64,000 nucleotides of DNA from the NCBI GenBank assembly GCA_003999685.1, contig CP021227.1, positions 1,240,001 to 1,304,000 of the forward strand, in the 5' to 3' direction. The position numbers were made by a program, and so were the translations under genes. A model generated the notes under the pieces. The model made no database searches. It saw nothing but the letters and a program-made list of their open reading frames with translations, and was not told the DNA's origin. The stretch's first letter is position 1. Each line of letters opens with the position of its first letter. Source of the stretch: Taiwanofungus camphoratus. Lineage: Eukaryota > Basidiomycota > Agaricomycetes > Polyporales > Taiwanofungaceae. Below are positions 34,811 to 47,265 of this stretch, in pieces.

Positions 34811-36464
34811 ATGTCTAGTCAAATAGCAAAAATCGAGGTAGGCCGCTGCAGGAGACCTCTGGCCCCCTGGTCCTGTTACAATACCCATATTGATAAAATC
34901 TTGAGATCTTCCGGGTGCCGCCTCGCTGGTTGTTCGTTCGGGTGGAAACACAAGGTGGAGTAGTCGGCTGGGGAGAAGGTACTTTGGAAGGGCATACGGA
35001 GGCCATCGAAGGAGCCTACAAGGACCTTATCGAGAGATTCGTTGGCTGGGATGCCGACAGAATCCAGGATATATGGCAACACGCATACCGAGCAAGGTTC
35101 TACAGAGGGGAACCTGTCCTTATGGTGAGCTAACCGCTACTCCAAAATTGGCTGTCAGATTTAATTGACTAGGCATCAAGTCTGCTCTCTCAGGTCTGGA
35201 TATTGCACTATGGGATATCAAGGGGAAAAACCTAGGTGTTCCAATTTGGCAACTTCTGGGAGGCAAAGTCCGTGACAGACTGAAAGTATATGGATGGATC
35301 GGTGGTGACAAACCCAGCGACGTCATCGAAGGCGCGCAGAGTCGCAAAGCGCAGGGTTTTACGGCAGTGAAGATGAATGGCACCGGTTGGTGCATGTCCC
35401 CTGAATACGAAATGGCCCTGCCAAATTTAATGGATTCCCTTTTTTAGAGGCAGTTGGCTGGATCGACTCCCCTTCTTTGTTGATGGAGACAGTTTCACGT
35501 GTCACAGAAGTCAGATCCGTTGGATTAGACGTCGGGATCGATTTTCATGGTCGAGTCCATAAGGGTATGGCGAAACAGCTTGCGAGGATGTTGGAACCCC
35601 TTCAGCCACTCTTCATAGAAGGTTGAAGTCTGAGATTATTCTGGTGACCGATTGGCTGACATTTCATTCCCCTCAAGAACCTCTGCTTCCAACGCAACCG
35701 GGAGAGATTGCTGATCTCGCGAAGTTGGTTTCAACTCCCATAGCTCTTGGAGAACGGCTCTTCACTCGGAGCGATTTCCGCCCCTACCTCGAGGCTCGAG
35801 CTATAGATATAGCTCAACCTGACGTAAGTAAAGTATTGAAATTAAGTTGTCGAGATCCTCGTGTGGCTTGACCTTAGTTCGTAACTTCTAGGTCGCCCAT
35901 TGCGGTGGAATCAGTGAACTGCACCGAATTGCATCCGTGACCGAGACTTACGATGTCGCACTTGCTCCACACTGCCCCCTCGGCCCAATTGCACTTGCAG
36001 CTTGCATGCAAGTGGATATTGCCACGCCGAATTGTGAGTAAACGGCGCAGTCGATATGACTGGGCAGAACTGATGCACGTGCCACTTATCGACAGTCTTC
36101 ATTCAGGAAATGAGCCTACAGGTATGTGGTTTCAAGGCGCTGTTGCAAAAGGCGCAAAAGCTTGAATACTGTTTTGTATGCGGTAGATGCATTACAATGA
36201 GGGCGCCGATCTTCTCACTTATCTCGTCGATCCGTCGATATTTTCTATAAAGGACGGATATGTCGAAGCCCTTCAAGGCGAGTATCTGTTGATATACTAA
36301 TTTTCTTCTATAAAATCAGTCTCACTGAGTCTTGCATAGGACCCGGCCTAGGTATAGAGATCAACGAAGCACTTGTGCGCGAGGCTGCAAACAGATACAT
36401 GACTGAAAAGCCATGGAAGAACGCAGTTTGGACTGGAGCAGACGGGTCTTTGAGGGAATGGTGA
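34811..36464 (+). CDS. D-galactonate-dehydratase-type enzyme (enolase superfamily, mandelate racemase subgroup)
   Basis: Probable sugar-acid dehydratase giving a 2-keto-3-deoxy acid, 384 residues. Nine exons: 34811-34837, 34906-35124, 35181-35385, 35448-35621, 35678-35823, 35892-36033, 36096-36121, 36187-36277, 36340-36464 (1,155 nt, in frame). Visible blocks are [68 protein letters not shown] (metal Asp and base His), FIEEPLLP and ALGERLFTR (metal Glu residues), [14 protein letters not shown] (second His), [13 protein letters not shown] and [10 protein letters not shown]. The DFHGRVH and APHCPLGP signatures favour D-galactonate dehydratase. Exon 7 is only 26 nt. Intron 8 starts with GC instead of GT. 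A TATA box lies about 40 bp upstream. Confidence 0.93.
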
Positions 36465-37532
36465 GGTTGAACTGTGTTATGCGTTGGGGCCGCAAGTCAG
36501 TCGTTATGTATGTAATTTCATCTAGCCAGAGACACTCATGGTCGTATTCTCAAAATGAGAATCGCATAGACCTGTAATCTCTTTTTTCGGATGACTGCGA
36601 AGGTCTTTACAAGTGTCGTCCCATCAATTGACTCGGTTTGAATTCAATTCATATTGGGCGTGTCAATTCCATTGAGCATGAAGACCGAAGGGTTTCAATT
36701 GTCTGAACCCTCTGAATGTGGTTGTCATAGATTCCTGATATAAGCCGACTGCACTTAGTCGAACAATTGTGTGAACTAAATCAAGTAACATACGGATTGA
36801 AGAATACTCATATCTGAGTTCTGAATGGCCCAACGCATAAAGGTGTCATTATCTTGATACGGCGAAGCGTACGGATATATGGCGACCACGAAGAATCTCG
36901 ACCTTAGAGCGGGCGGCGCGAATCCTGCTAACGCTATGACCTGCGTTATACGATATTAGGTATCAAATTTGCTTAAAGAATCCGAGATTATTCAGTAGGA
37001 ATGAGCACGAACATGTGTATAGCACACTTCAGAACAAGCTTTATAGCCAATGCCATGGTAAGTCGACGCTGTACGCGGTAGAATAAGACGGCTTTGAAAT
37101 TGTCAACAGCATTTGAGGTAAATTTCATGGACAATCATTCTGCAAAAAGAACGATACTAGAGACACGTACAGTACACCCATGATGGAGCGGTCTCCGGTT
37201 CATTCACATATTCATTATTGTCATCTACGTCCACGTCTACATTGAGACGTTCCCAACACTACTTAACACTACGAGACAAAAAGTGGAGGATGTGTCGAGA
37301 TCCACAAGTAAAGCACGGCGCTAGATGTTTTTGTGGAGAATTTGGACTTGCATGTTAAATAAAGTCAAGTCACAACTTTCCTACTTCGGAAAGCCGAAGG
37401 TACACCTCCATCCCCACCCAACGCGAGGTTACCTGTCTGCTGCCTTGGGTACCTTTGACCACGCTGACGGCGTACTCAACAACGCTGGGAGCCTGAACAA
37501 TCGAATTGGTACACCAGCCTGCTACGTGTTCA
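36465..37532. other. 1.1-kb intergenic region
   Basis: Between the galactonate dehydratase gene and ERV25, transcribed in the same direction. Open frames overlapping the right end are other-frame readings of ERV25. No element recognised. Confidence 0.4.
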
Positions 37533-38411
37533 ATGTTTCCTGCCCGGCGACGTGTCACTGCTATTTCCAGCTTGCAAGTCTGCTTGCTCGCATCCGTGTT
37601 TCTGCTTTTGTGCCAGCCAACAACGGCCATTAAATTTGCCCTTCAAGCTCACCGCTTTCCGCCCGCGAAATGTATATGGAATGCTGCTCATCCAGGCGCG
37701 CTTGTCATTGTGACTGCAAACGTCGGCCCGGGAGATCATCAGCGGATTGACGTAGAGATCCTGGATTCTGGCCCGCACAAGAACGTGTATTTGAGTAAGA
37801 AGGGTATAAATGGGGAAAAGAGATTTGCAATCACAGCACATTCTGAGGAGGATGTGGGAGTCTGTTTCAGGAACTACTTAGAGCCTAGCAAGTCAGGTGT
37901 GTTCGTCGCTCTGCCATTGTCATCGTCAGGACAGTGAATTGAATATATGCGTTCTATTGTTAGGAGCGCCAGTGGAAGCCAAGCCACGATCAAGGGTTAT
38001 TGATTTAGATATTGACATTGGTGCAGACGCAGTTGATTACAAGTGAGACTTTACTGCACTTTCTCCTTGTAAACGTACTCATTGATAATTCACCAGTGCT
38101 ATTGCAAACCAAGAGTCATTATCAGGTCTCGAAACTGAGATGCGGAAGTTGGAGGGTGTCGTAAAAGAGATTGTCGATGAGTTGGACTATCTCAAAAAGC
38201 GCGAGGAACGCTTTCAGTCAACGAACGGTATGGACGTGCTAACTTGTATTGTATGTTGTTCTGAATTATTATTTTCTAAACACCATCAGTGTCAACAAAC
38301 AGCCGCGTCCAGAATTTCGCGTGGTTCACTATACTCTCTCTTGTTGGCTTGGGCTTGTGGCAGATATTCCATTTACGGGCATTCTTCAAGCGCAAATATC
38401 TCATTGATTGA
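37533..38411 (+). CDS. ERV25: p24-family cargo receptor Erv25
   Basis: Type I membrane protein of COPII vesicles that helps export GPI-anchored and secreted cargo from the ER. 231 residues from exons 37533-37896, 37964-38042, 38097-38227, 38290-38411 (696 nt, in frame). It starts with a signal peptide (LQVCLLASVFLLLCQPTTA), then the GOLD domain IKFALQAHRFPPAKCIWN, GALVIVTANVGPG, HKNVYLSKKG and EDVGVCFRNYLEP. A coiled coil around LETEMRKLEGVVKEIVDELD follows, then a membrane span FTILSLVGLGLWQIFHL and a cytosolic tail RAFFKRKYLID. FF is the coat-binding signal. The start is the first ATG in frame. Confidence 0.95.
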
Positions 38412-41400
38412 GACGTTGTAACTTGTATCGATTTATAATCCGGATATCTTGTCATCGAATGAACTTCCTACATAGCAAATTGCAAGTGCAGCAAGCCCAT
38501 TATCACTCATTGGACTAGATCAATGATGTTCTGCCTTACGATGCATGAGTTTGACGCCCCGCTTCGGTTGGGTACTACCTTATTAATGCAACATGGCGTA
38601 TCTTTCTCGTTTGGTACTGCCTTACTAATGCAACATGGCGTATCTTTCTCGTTGAACAGCATTGTGCTAGGGAGTATACGATGGTCTGCAAATTACAGGT
38701 GAGTTGTCGACAGCGTTGCCTAATTGCCACTCGTACAATTGTGTTGTGACGGTCTGTTGGGTGCGTGAATTGGTCTTAAGTCACCTTCACTGTAGATGAT
38801 TTTTTTAGTTGCAGGGTGAGTATACGGGATGTCACAACAATCAGCACAGCCTCCACAAGCCGGAGCTGCCGCTGCAATGATTCGATGTCAAGGAAGGTCT
38901 TGACCATCAGCGTCATGACCTTTCATTGGCTGAAGCCTGTTCCCCTGTTGGTTTCCATTACTTCAGAACGCGTGAGAGGCAGCTGCCATCGCGTCTCTCC
39001 TTCATTTATCATCCAATGGTAGAGCGCATCCTGCTCCGCGGTGCCGCTTGCGACCCGCTTTCCAAACTTCCCTCCTTTCTCCCGGCCTCTGGTGCTGGTT
39101 TGGTACTGGATAGTGAGCGTTTTTCCGCTGTCGCCTTAAATTCGATTGACGGTTTACATCGTATAGCCCTAATTTTTACTCCCCATATTTCACATGATGA
39201 TCTTTTTCGGCTTTGTCGTACTCTGTGCAGCATGCACAATATGCTGTTCGGTGATTGCTGCACCTATAGCGTAGGGAGTTTCACTTTGTCAGCTATTGTG
39301 CACTAACGCCCTGCTTGGATCCCACAGTATACGTGAAATCGCCATTGATCATCCTTCGGAGCTTATGTATGTGTTCCTTAGACGTATCTCATCATCGGAC
39401 TGATTTTCGTCGGGGACAGTCCACAGGAACCTCGTTTCCGGGTTCCTGGTTGGGTGCACTCCTTATGTTTCGATACCTGTGCGGACATAGGAGCTGTCGA
39501 GAGCTGACGGATCAAGAGGTACTAGATGGACTGGTTGTACTCAAAGTTTGACGAGACATGTTATCCAGGATGATCTTGAATGAGAGATCTTGTACATCTT
39601 CAGTCGTTCCGCTACCACTGCTATCCAGCTGCAGCTATGAGCTAGATAATCTCTTCAATTTGATGCATGTTATGGCGTGCGGTGTATCGTTGACTGCGTC
39701 TTGGGACCACACAGCCCTGCAGCTCAGACATCTTGACTGGGAGCCTTCAGAAAAGGAACCCGGGATCGATCAACCTGAGACCTACACCCCATTAGTACAT
39801 TAGATGAATGCTGTGTCTGTGACTCTTCCCGAGAGTGGTATGAATTGCACAGTAACTTATCGCCAGTGCCCAGTTACAGGTCGTTCAAGTGAGGGAAAAC
39901 CAGGAAAGGCCTCCGTCATCCGTGCTTTGGCCTCAGGGATGGAATCACATCGTTGCATCCGGCGTAAATCCGAGGATTTCCCCGCTAGTAGGCGTGGAAC
40001 TGGACAAATTTCTTTCAGTTCACATCAAGTCCGTAGTTGGTTTCGAATGTAGAAGATATGCTTGCCCGCGTATTTTCAGGCTTTTTCAGGACATGGCAGC
40101 ATTAATAAAGTAGAAGGGGATGGGTTGCCAGTCACGTGGTATATTCAACAGGCTTCCTTTCTCGTCGAAACTCGACTGAAACCTGGATAACCTTCAATTA
40201 AAAATCCTATACCGTGAAGGCTAGAAGTGTCTCTCTCACTCGCTATTGATCAACTGGAACCTTGTCTATCTGTAGGTGCAGTTTATTTCTTTCTCAGAGA
40301 TGATGTAGTGCAATCTGGTTCGGCCTTTCAATAGTCGCTCATAATAGCAGCTGTTTCGACCGAGTTCTGACAATCTTGCAAGCTGGAGTCGACGACGTCT
40401 GTCGTAGACATGGTCGTAGCGAAGTGAAAGCTACTTGTGCATAATTCTCCTTTTTTTTATATCACGATGGACTTATTGTTCTCGTCTTTTCTGTACCGAG
40501 TGGTGCGCACTTGTCGGAGCTAGTCTGTCAAGGTAGTGTTGTTACATGACGCCACGCCACGCACCAAGGTCGAGACATTCATTACGCGAAAAGCTTACGT
40601 CCTCTGATATAGTACGTCGGTTTTTTGAACCGCTATTAGGGCGGTACTGACGAGCGTGGCAAGATCTAATTTACAAGGACTCAGGAGGCAGCACGATGCA
40701 CAGAGCTGAAGTTAGAACGTCCCCAGCATAGTGTACTGCGTCGATTTTATCACAAGTGGAACAATACTACGTCGCTAAATGACTCAAGGAAAACACAGTG
40801 CGAGGCACGTTCACAGGTGACATTCCTTACCTGGGCTCCATCAGTGGTTTGCAATGATTATGTGTTCCTTCCTGTGTCCGACAAATTGTAGGAAGCCGTG
40901 TTTTTCTGGTGCATAGAGCTCAAAGACGGCCGCTATGCCGCCTTGGAAAGGCGCACCATCCATATGCCGCAGATTTCCGCATTTCCCTTTCAAATCATCG
41001 GCTCCTCTCGCGTTTCCAATATACGCGAACTTTTGTGCCATGAATTCGTGGCCAAATATCCTGCATATTGTCGTGTGTCTAGTCTTGCTTGAGTATCAAC
41101 TCGTTAGGGCCGAACCCGCCTCGCTCATATTGTACGTCTTTCAACAATCCTTTCGTTCTGTCGCATGGATTTCCATACTTGTAATTGTTTCGTCCGTGAC
41201 GTGGTGCTGATGTTCGATGGAAAACATAGCTTTGATATTGGGTGATGGCAGAAAATAATTGCTCTGGATCACACACGCAAATCCGCGGTACCAGTGATGG
41301 GCCTCGCTGTATAGTCTCTCTGGTTCCGAAAAGATGCAACGTTTATCTCTTGCCTTGATCGCACACATTTCATGACTGGCACGCGTGCCGGACCGTCCCT

Positions 41401-44400
41401 CCGCATGCTAGCAACTAATTGGGGGTCGATTAGTATGATAAACTGGCAGAGACTGATTATCTGTGCCAGTCAAGGTACTAGAACTTGCTCGTATGGGAAT
41501 GACCTCAGTCGGAATCCATGAACCGGTGTTATCCAAGGCTTGAAGCGGAGCATTTTTCCTAGCAATCGTGAACTGTTGATGCCGCGTGCCCTCGGAGCCC
41601 TTGTGACGGTCTATGAAAGTCTAGTTCTGGACCCTCAATACGATGATTGCTCTGTGCACTGTTTTGGATCGGTTTTACCGTGATGCGTGAGCGATTCGCC
41701 GTCCCTGGAAGTAAATGACTTATCTCTAATGAAAGTCTATTGATTCAACCCAATGTGCTACCTACGTCGACCTCCCTCTAACCAAGGCGCGTTATCATCG
41801 TTCTGGTTCCTCGCCTCAATAAATGATATCTTTATATCCGTAGACGCGGCAGTGATAATGTGTCTTCTATCTTTCACGCACTTGCAAAACGTAACTGTTC
41901 CAAGAAAATTTCCTGGTTATGAACCTCAGATGTGCATCTATTGTGACTAATCATACATCAGCACTTCACCTTAGCCCTGGTTCTCCTGCCAATCCTGTGC
42001 GTCGGGGCTTCAGGGTCTGTTAAGCACGTAAGCCATGACAAGATGGCTTCTATGAAGACTCTTCTGTCTACAGAACATTTTATGTGAATGCCGTTCTACC
42101 TATGTGCTCATGAACGCATGAAGACATAAAGTGATTTCTCCCACTGCATGCTTTACCAGGCACTCCGGTCCGAATACGCATACAAGCGACTGTGTCTATC
42201 TCGATTCTTCCTGGATCCGTTCTTATCCGACTGTCATCTGGTTAACATAACACATTTTCTCATTCGCTGAGCTTGTGAAAGGGTTGACTGGTGATCATTC
42301 ACCACCATTCATACTGTCTCAGCCAGGTAAGTCTTGTCTTGCCCATGCGACTGAATGTCCTTAGACGTTTTTGCTCCCCTCGAAGGAAGAGCCCATGTTC
42401 AGCTATAGTAGCACAGCAATGCCGGCAGTCGCAAGCACTCTCATCTACCTTGATGGTGTCTACTTTTATATGGAGCATGGATCGAGTTCTTCTGTCCATA
42501 ACCACAATTTGGACTCACGGATCAGCATGCCTCTGGTGTGAACGTGTCACCAATATCATCGGAGTTTGATTGATGTTTCGAGAGTCTTGCAAGGTGCTGA
42601 ACCACGGACGGGATTCAACAGATTCACCAAGTTTTTACGTATGCTGATGCACAACTGGCTGCGCGTCTACTATGGCCGGTGCATGACAGTGGCTATTATG
42701 CGGTATGCATGTCCCTTTCTAACACCTTTTACGGGGAAGATTGAAACCCTACAATCTTTTCCACCCCTGATTTCTCTCGCTAGACGCTCTCCGAAAGTCG
42801 TTAATGCAATACCGCTATATTCCGAACGGTTTCCATCCGGCTGTCGGCCCAGCATGATGGTGACATGTGCTCTCTCTTATGCTTCGTGTTGGTTATATGC
42901 GTCTCAATTCTCAGAACATATTAATGAAAGCTACCCAACTCAATTTCTGTCATGACATTTCGGGGAGGTTTGTCCGAACTATCATAGTTTTTGAAAACTC
43001 ACAAGGATCCAATCCGCAATTGCTGAAAGGATTTCCTTGCTCAGTGATTCTGAACGTGACCTGTGTGAAATTGATGCTGGTGGTTTGATGGTCTGCTGAC
43101 CACCTCTTCCGAGCAACTGGGTCTCGTGTACATCTTTACCGCTCGGCACAATATGTGTCTTTACGTCAAGGTGAGCTCGAGATGTCCCGGTCAAATTGGT
43201 AGGCAGGTAATAACTTAAACTCATCCATCAGCATGTACCTCGACTGTTACTGTCCTCGGAGTTGTGAACGTCACCTTTCACCATCTAGCGCCAGCCAGGA
43301 TGAAGTGATCCCGTCATCTCGGATGCCATATTCGAGACTGCCATCTCAATCTGAAGCTGAAAGTCCTAAAGTTGGATGATCTATGCTACGTATTCTGTCG
43401 GTCGTCGTGGCGCTCTAGAAGTCATTCACTTTTCGGTCGACCTTTCACCATTATCAAGGAAGATCCCTTCCTTCCGGGGAGCTCTATATTCTACAACGTT
43501 ATCAAGCTGTTACGTACGGCGCAATGCCCCCAAGCCCATATACTATAAATGACGATTAGCAGTGAGTTGACCGAGATTCGATATCCTCGCTCACTTCTAA
43601 TCCACTCACTCCCTAACTTCATGTCCACACCCCGAGAATGAAACATAAACTACCGTCGTATAATATGCTATCCAGTCTCTTGAGGCCTATTCAAATTGCA
43701 GTTGCGAATTGTGTCATGCAATACATATAGCCGTTTAACGCCTTCTATCGCATTATCGCTGCACCATATGCATACACCGTATCCCTGAACACCCCAAGCA
43801 ATATTCCGCACTTAATGTCTTTGTCGATCCTCCTCACTAGTGTCGATTCCCTTCTCCGCTATCCTACACCGGGACTTGTCGTTGCATATTCGGGCCGGTC
43901 AGAGAGGTCAGAACGTTCGAGCCATCTTATCACATCCCTAGTAGCTTCGGTTCGTACAGGTTCAACTTTTAAAATACTCATGACGGAAACGACCAGGGGA
44001 AAACCAAAATCCGTCGGCCAACGGTGCTTGGAATGCGCGCTCTATCCTTAACTTGATCCATGCCCGGTGACCTTCATCCAGGCGACTCCTTGAATTACTA
44101 CATCCTAAACTCTAATGGCTCCAACGAATGGAGAAATAGCGGCGTCTGGAATACGTCACGATACCGCAGCGGGTCTCTGTCCATTCAATCTCTATGACTC
44201 GTAAAAATATGCATGGGGGTACACGAAGGTGCTTCGACGGCGCCTCCGGATCTTAGTGCATGTCCCTGCCGAAGGTCTGGGCGTCCGAATTGATGCATCA
44301 GACTGCCGTTCTCTCGATGCGCGGTGTGTTGGAATGAAGGGTTATGCTCTTGAACCCGCTAGCTCCGGTCCGGACGAACCGTGCACCATCTTGGAATGCA

Positions 44401-45289
44401 AATCTGAATCCTGATAGCTTGCTGCATCTCTCCTTCGGTAAGATGCGTCCGTATTCTGTGTTCGGCGATGCTCCACTGCGAATTCCCGAGTCAGGCCCGT
44501 GGTTGGTTTCACGACCTGGCTGTATATCTACGACTGCCACCTCGGCGTTTCGCCGCCGCAAGGCTCGAACTGCATGTAGATCCCTCACTGCGTATCGTGC
44601 GATCTGACCACGTTCTCTTGAAAGTGGATTGCGCAGCGAATCTCACCTGAAAAGCCCGTCACTGGTAGATGCGCACAATCATGATCCAGGAACGTATCTG
44701 CTTACCATAACATATACGGACAGGCTCGGAGATAGCTTCTTGAGAGAGTTTCCGGATGCAAATGCCGCGACCATGTCCGATAGAACTATTGCATCACAGG
44801 GAGACAATTGGTTTCGCCGTTTCCCGATGAAGCTTAGACCCTGCAAGGGGCATTTCAACGCTTAGTGCACGCGACTTTCATTACACGGTCCGTCTCCGAG
44901 GGAACGGCGTTTAGAGCTGAGCACTGTTGAGCACGGCAGGTGACCGCAAAGAGAGCGAGAAGAAACATGTTGCTAGAGGTATATTTCGTATTGTGTGTAG
45001 TATGTACGCAAATATGGACATATGCGAATATAGATAGCAGATGTATAAGCACAGATGACAATAGACCACGAGCGATGTCGTGAGCGTATGATACAGATAC
45101 ATGGCAATGTCCTCACGCACGGCGCAGAGCGGCAGGGTAATACAACAGAGGAGAGAAGGAGTGCGTGTGCGTAGTGGGGATGTGCGGCCGCGTGCGTGAG
45201 GGTACTTTTCTATGCGTCGTCAACAGTCGTCACCCGAACAGAGGAGGAAACAATAAACACAGGCAGGCACTACATCGTCACGACGAATG
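38412..45289. other. 6.9-kb region without a confident gene
   Basis: The longest gene-free stretch in the window. The plus strand is pyrimidine-rich through much of it, and intron-like signals occur: for example a TGCACTAAC branch-like word before CCCACAG at about 39328, and a 53-nt GTATGT...CAG unit at about 39366-39418. Open stretches (38926-39306, 39889-40113 and others) show no domain I know. It could hold a non-coding transcript, a heavily intron-split gene or very old elements. Confidence 0.4.
38571..38654 (+). repeat. 42-bp tandem duplication
   Basis: Two adjacent 42-bp units (38571-38612 and 38613-38654) differ at three positions. The shared core includes TAATGCAACATGGCGTATCT followed by TTCTCGTT. 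Seen directly in the sequence. Function unknown. Confidence 0.9.
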
Positions 45290-46633
45290 TCATTGCGCGC
45301 CAACCATGACCTTGAGCACCATGCGCCCGTCCTCGTCGCGGCCCTTCGCGAGGAGGTCGAACGCGCGCGCAGTGTCCGCGAGTGCGAAGCGGTGCGTGAT
45401 GATGCTCTCAACGTTCGGGAGCTTGCCCGAGGCGAGCAGCGCGAGCGCAGCGGGGTACGTGTTCGCGTAGCGGAACGAGCCGTGGATGTCGACCTCGCGC
45501 GTCGCCGCCGCGGACAGCGGGAGCGTGACGTTGCGCGAGCCCATGCCCACGAGCATCACTTTTCCGCCCGTGATCGCGGCCTGTCAGCGCGGCAGAGTCA
45601 GCGCGGGTCGTGCCGAGGAGCGGCTGGCGAGGGACTCACATGGATGGACATCTGGATGCATGGCTCCGCGCCCGTGCACTCGAAGACGACGTCGAAGCCG
45701 TCGGGCATGGCGAAGTGGCCGAGTGCGGCGCTGACGGTCTCCTTCGCGCGGCGGAGCTGCTCGTCGGTCGTCTTGGCCTTGTCGGCGACAGGCAGGCAGT
45801 ACACCTGTTGCGCGAAGCCTTGCTCGAGCGCAAAGTCAAGCCGGGTCTGGTTGATGTCGATCGCGACCACGCGGGACGCGCCATAGGATTTGGCCAGGGC
45901 GCACGCCAGAAGGCCGATAGCGCCGACGCCGAAGACGAGGACGGTGGAAGGCGACGCGGGCGTAAGGTCTGCGCGGCGCGCGGCATGGAGGAGGACGGAG
46001 AGGGGCTCTGCAAGTGCTGCTTGTTCGAAGGTACAGTTGTCGGGTAGTCTGCCACCGAAAGAGACAAGACGGACCCAGTTAGCGGATGATGATCACGTGA
46101 CTGGATATGAGCGGGGAAACCTCGACTTACGGGTGCAGGACGTGCGCTGGGTGGTTCATGCGGTCTTGTAGTGTGCCGTCCGAGTGAGGGAATGTTTTTG
46201 CACTGCTGCAGAAGCGCATGTTCTTGCAGAGATTATACCGGCCTTTGGCACAGTAGCTGCAGTTGTTGCACATGATGCCGGCCTCGATGGCAACTCGCTG
46301 ACCGGGAACGAGATGTTTCACGCCGGGGCCGACGGCGGTAACGATGCCTGCTGCTTCATGACCGAGGACTAGTGGTGCTTGGACGGCAAAGTCGCCGTTC
46401 CGGCCGTGCAAGTAGTAATGTACTGTAGCGCGAGCGGAGAAATTCAGTCAAAGACCAAATTACGGTGGGATTTCGATGGAATACTGACAGTCACTGCCGC
46501 ACAAGCCTGTCGAAACAACGGCGACCTGGGCTTGGCCCTGGTGTGGTGGCCAGAGGGTGCGCTCCTCGTAGTGGAGGTCCTTGGGACCATGGAGGACCAC
46601 GGCGTGTTGTGTTGGGAGAGCGATGGGAGACAT
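45290..46633 (-). CDS. Zinc-dependent sorbitol/xylitol-dehydrogenase-type ADH
   Basis: Medium-chain dehydrogenase of 378 residues that oxidises polyols to ketoses with NAD(P). Exons on the minus strand: 46633-46489, 46422-46131, 46048-45640, 45580-45290 (1,137 nt, in frame). STGLCGSDLHYYLHGRNG holds the catalytic zinc Cys, VLGHEAAGIV the His and Glu, and AGIMCNNCSYCAKGRYNLCK the four cysteines of the structural zinc. VLVFGVGAIGLLACALAK followed by VVAIDIN is the nucleotide fold with an acidic residue favouring NAD. It ends GRMVLKVMVGAQ. HYYxHGRNGDF is typical of the fungal polyol branch. TATAAAT on the minus strand at 46711-46705 lies about 75 bases upstream of the ATG. It is divergent from the KduD-like gene. 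Confidence 0.94.
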
Positions 46634-47265
46634 TGTTGGTGGATAATTGGGATGAAAGTGGGTCGGGGCGTTGGCGGAGACGGTGGAGAAGACATTCAGG
46701 TTGAATTTATATCGGTAGAGCTGGAGTCTCGTGAGGAGCGTGTTCTGAACTGGACCGCGGCTGGAGGAAATGGCCCGGACCGAATGGCCGTGAATGGCTG
46801 AGTTGCGTGATCGACAGTTGTGCTGTGTGTTACGTAAGCGCCAGGACCCTGGCTGCCCACACGTTGCTCGATTTCTCCAAGTTCGCTCGGTGAGAACATG
46901 CCTTATCCGTGCCCTGCGAGAGGTATTGTGCATCAGGATTGTGTTCACAGGTTCGCAGGTTCGCCAGCCTCCGCAATGCGTGCCCCGAATTTCCTCATCG
47001 CGTGCAGGAGAACGAGACACCGAAAATGAAAAGACTTTGCCGCGACCAGCCTGCCTTCGGATGCGCGGCGCGCAAATCCGATCCGGGGAAGCGTCCGGTC
47101 TGGGGTAGCCCTCGCCGCTTCCAGAAAAGGAAATATCCACATCCCAGATTATGGTCCCTCCCTCTCGTCCTCAACGACCATAAATATGTCCCGCCGCGCG
47201 ACCATTTGTTTTCCGACTTTCAGCCCTCGTCGTCGTTGCAGACAACTCACAGCAATACGGCCACC
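46634..47265. promoter_or_regulatory. Shared promoter of the polyol dehydrogenase and KduD-like genes
   Basis: 632 bp between two divergent start codons. A TATAAAT box for the minus-strand gene is at 46711-46705. An ATAAATA word at about 47180 lies 85 bases before the plus-strand ATG. Co-regulation is an inference from the arrangement. Confidence 0.5.

Noticed and set aside
38926-39306. 126-codon open frame in the gene desert
   Set aside because: No recognisable domain and flanked by splice-like signals in other frames; mentioned only as part of the desert.
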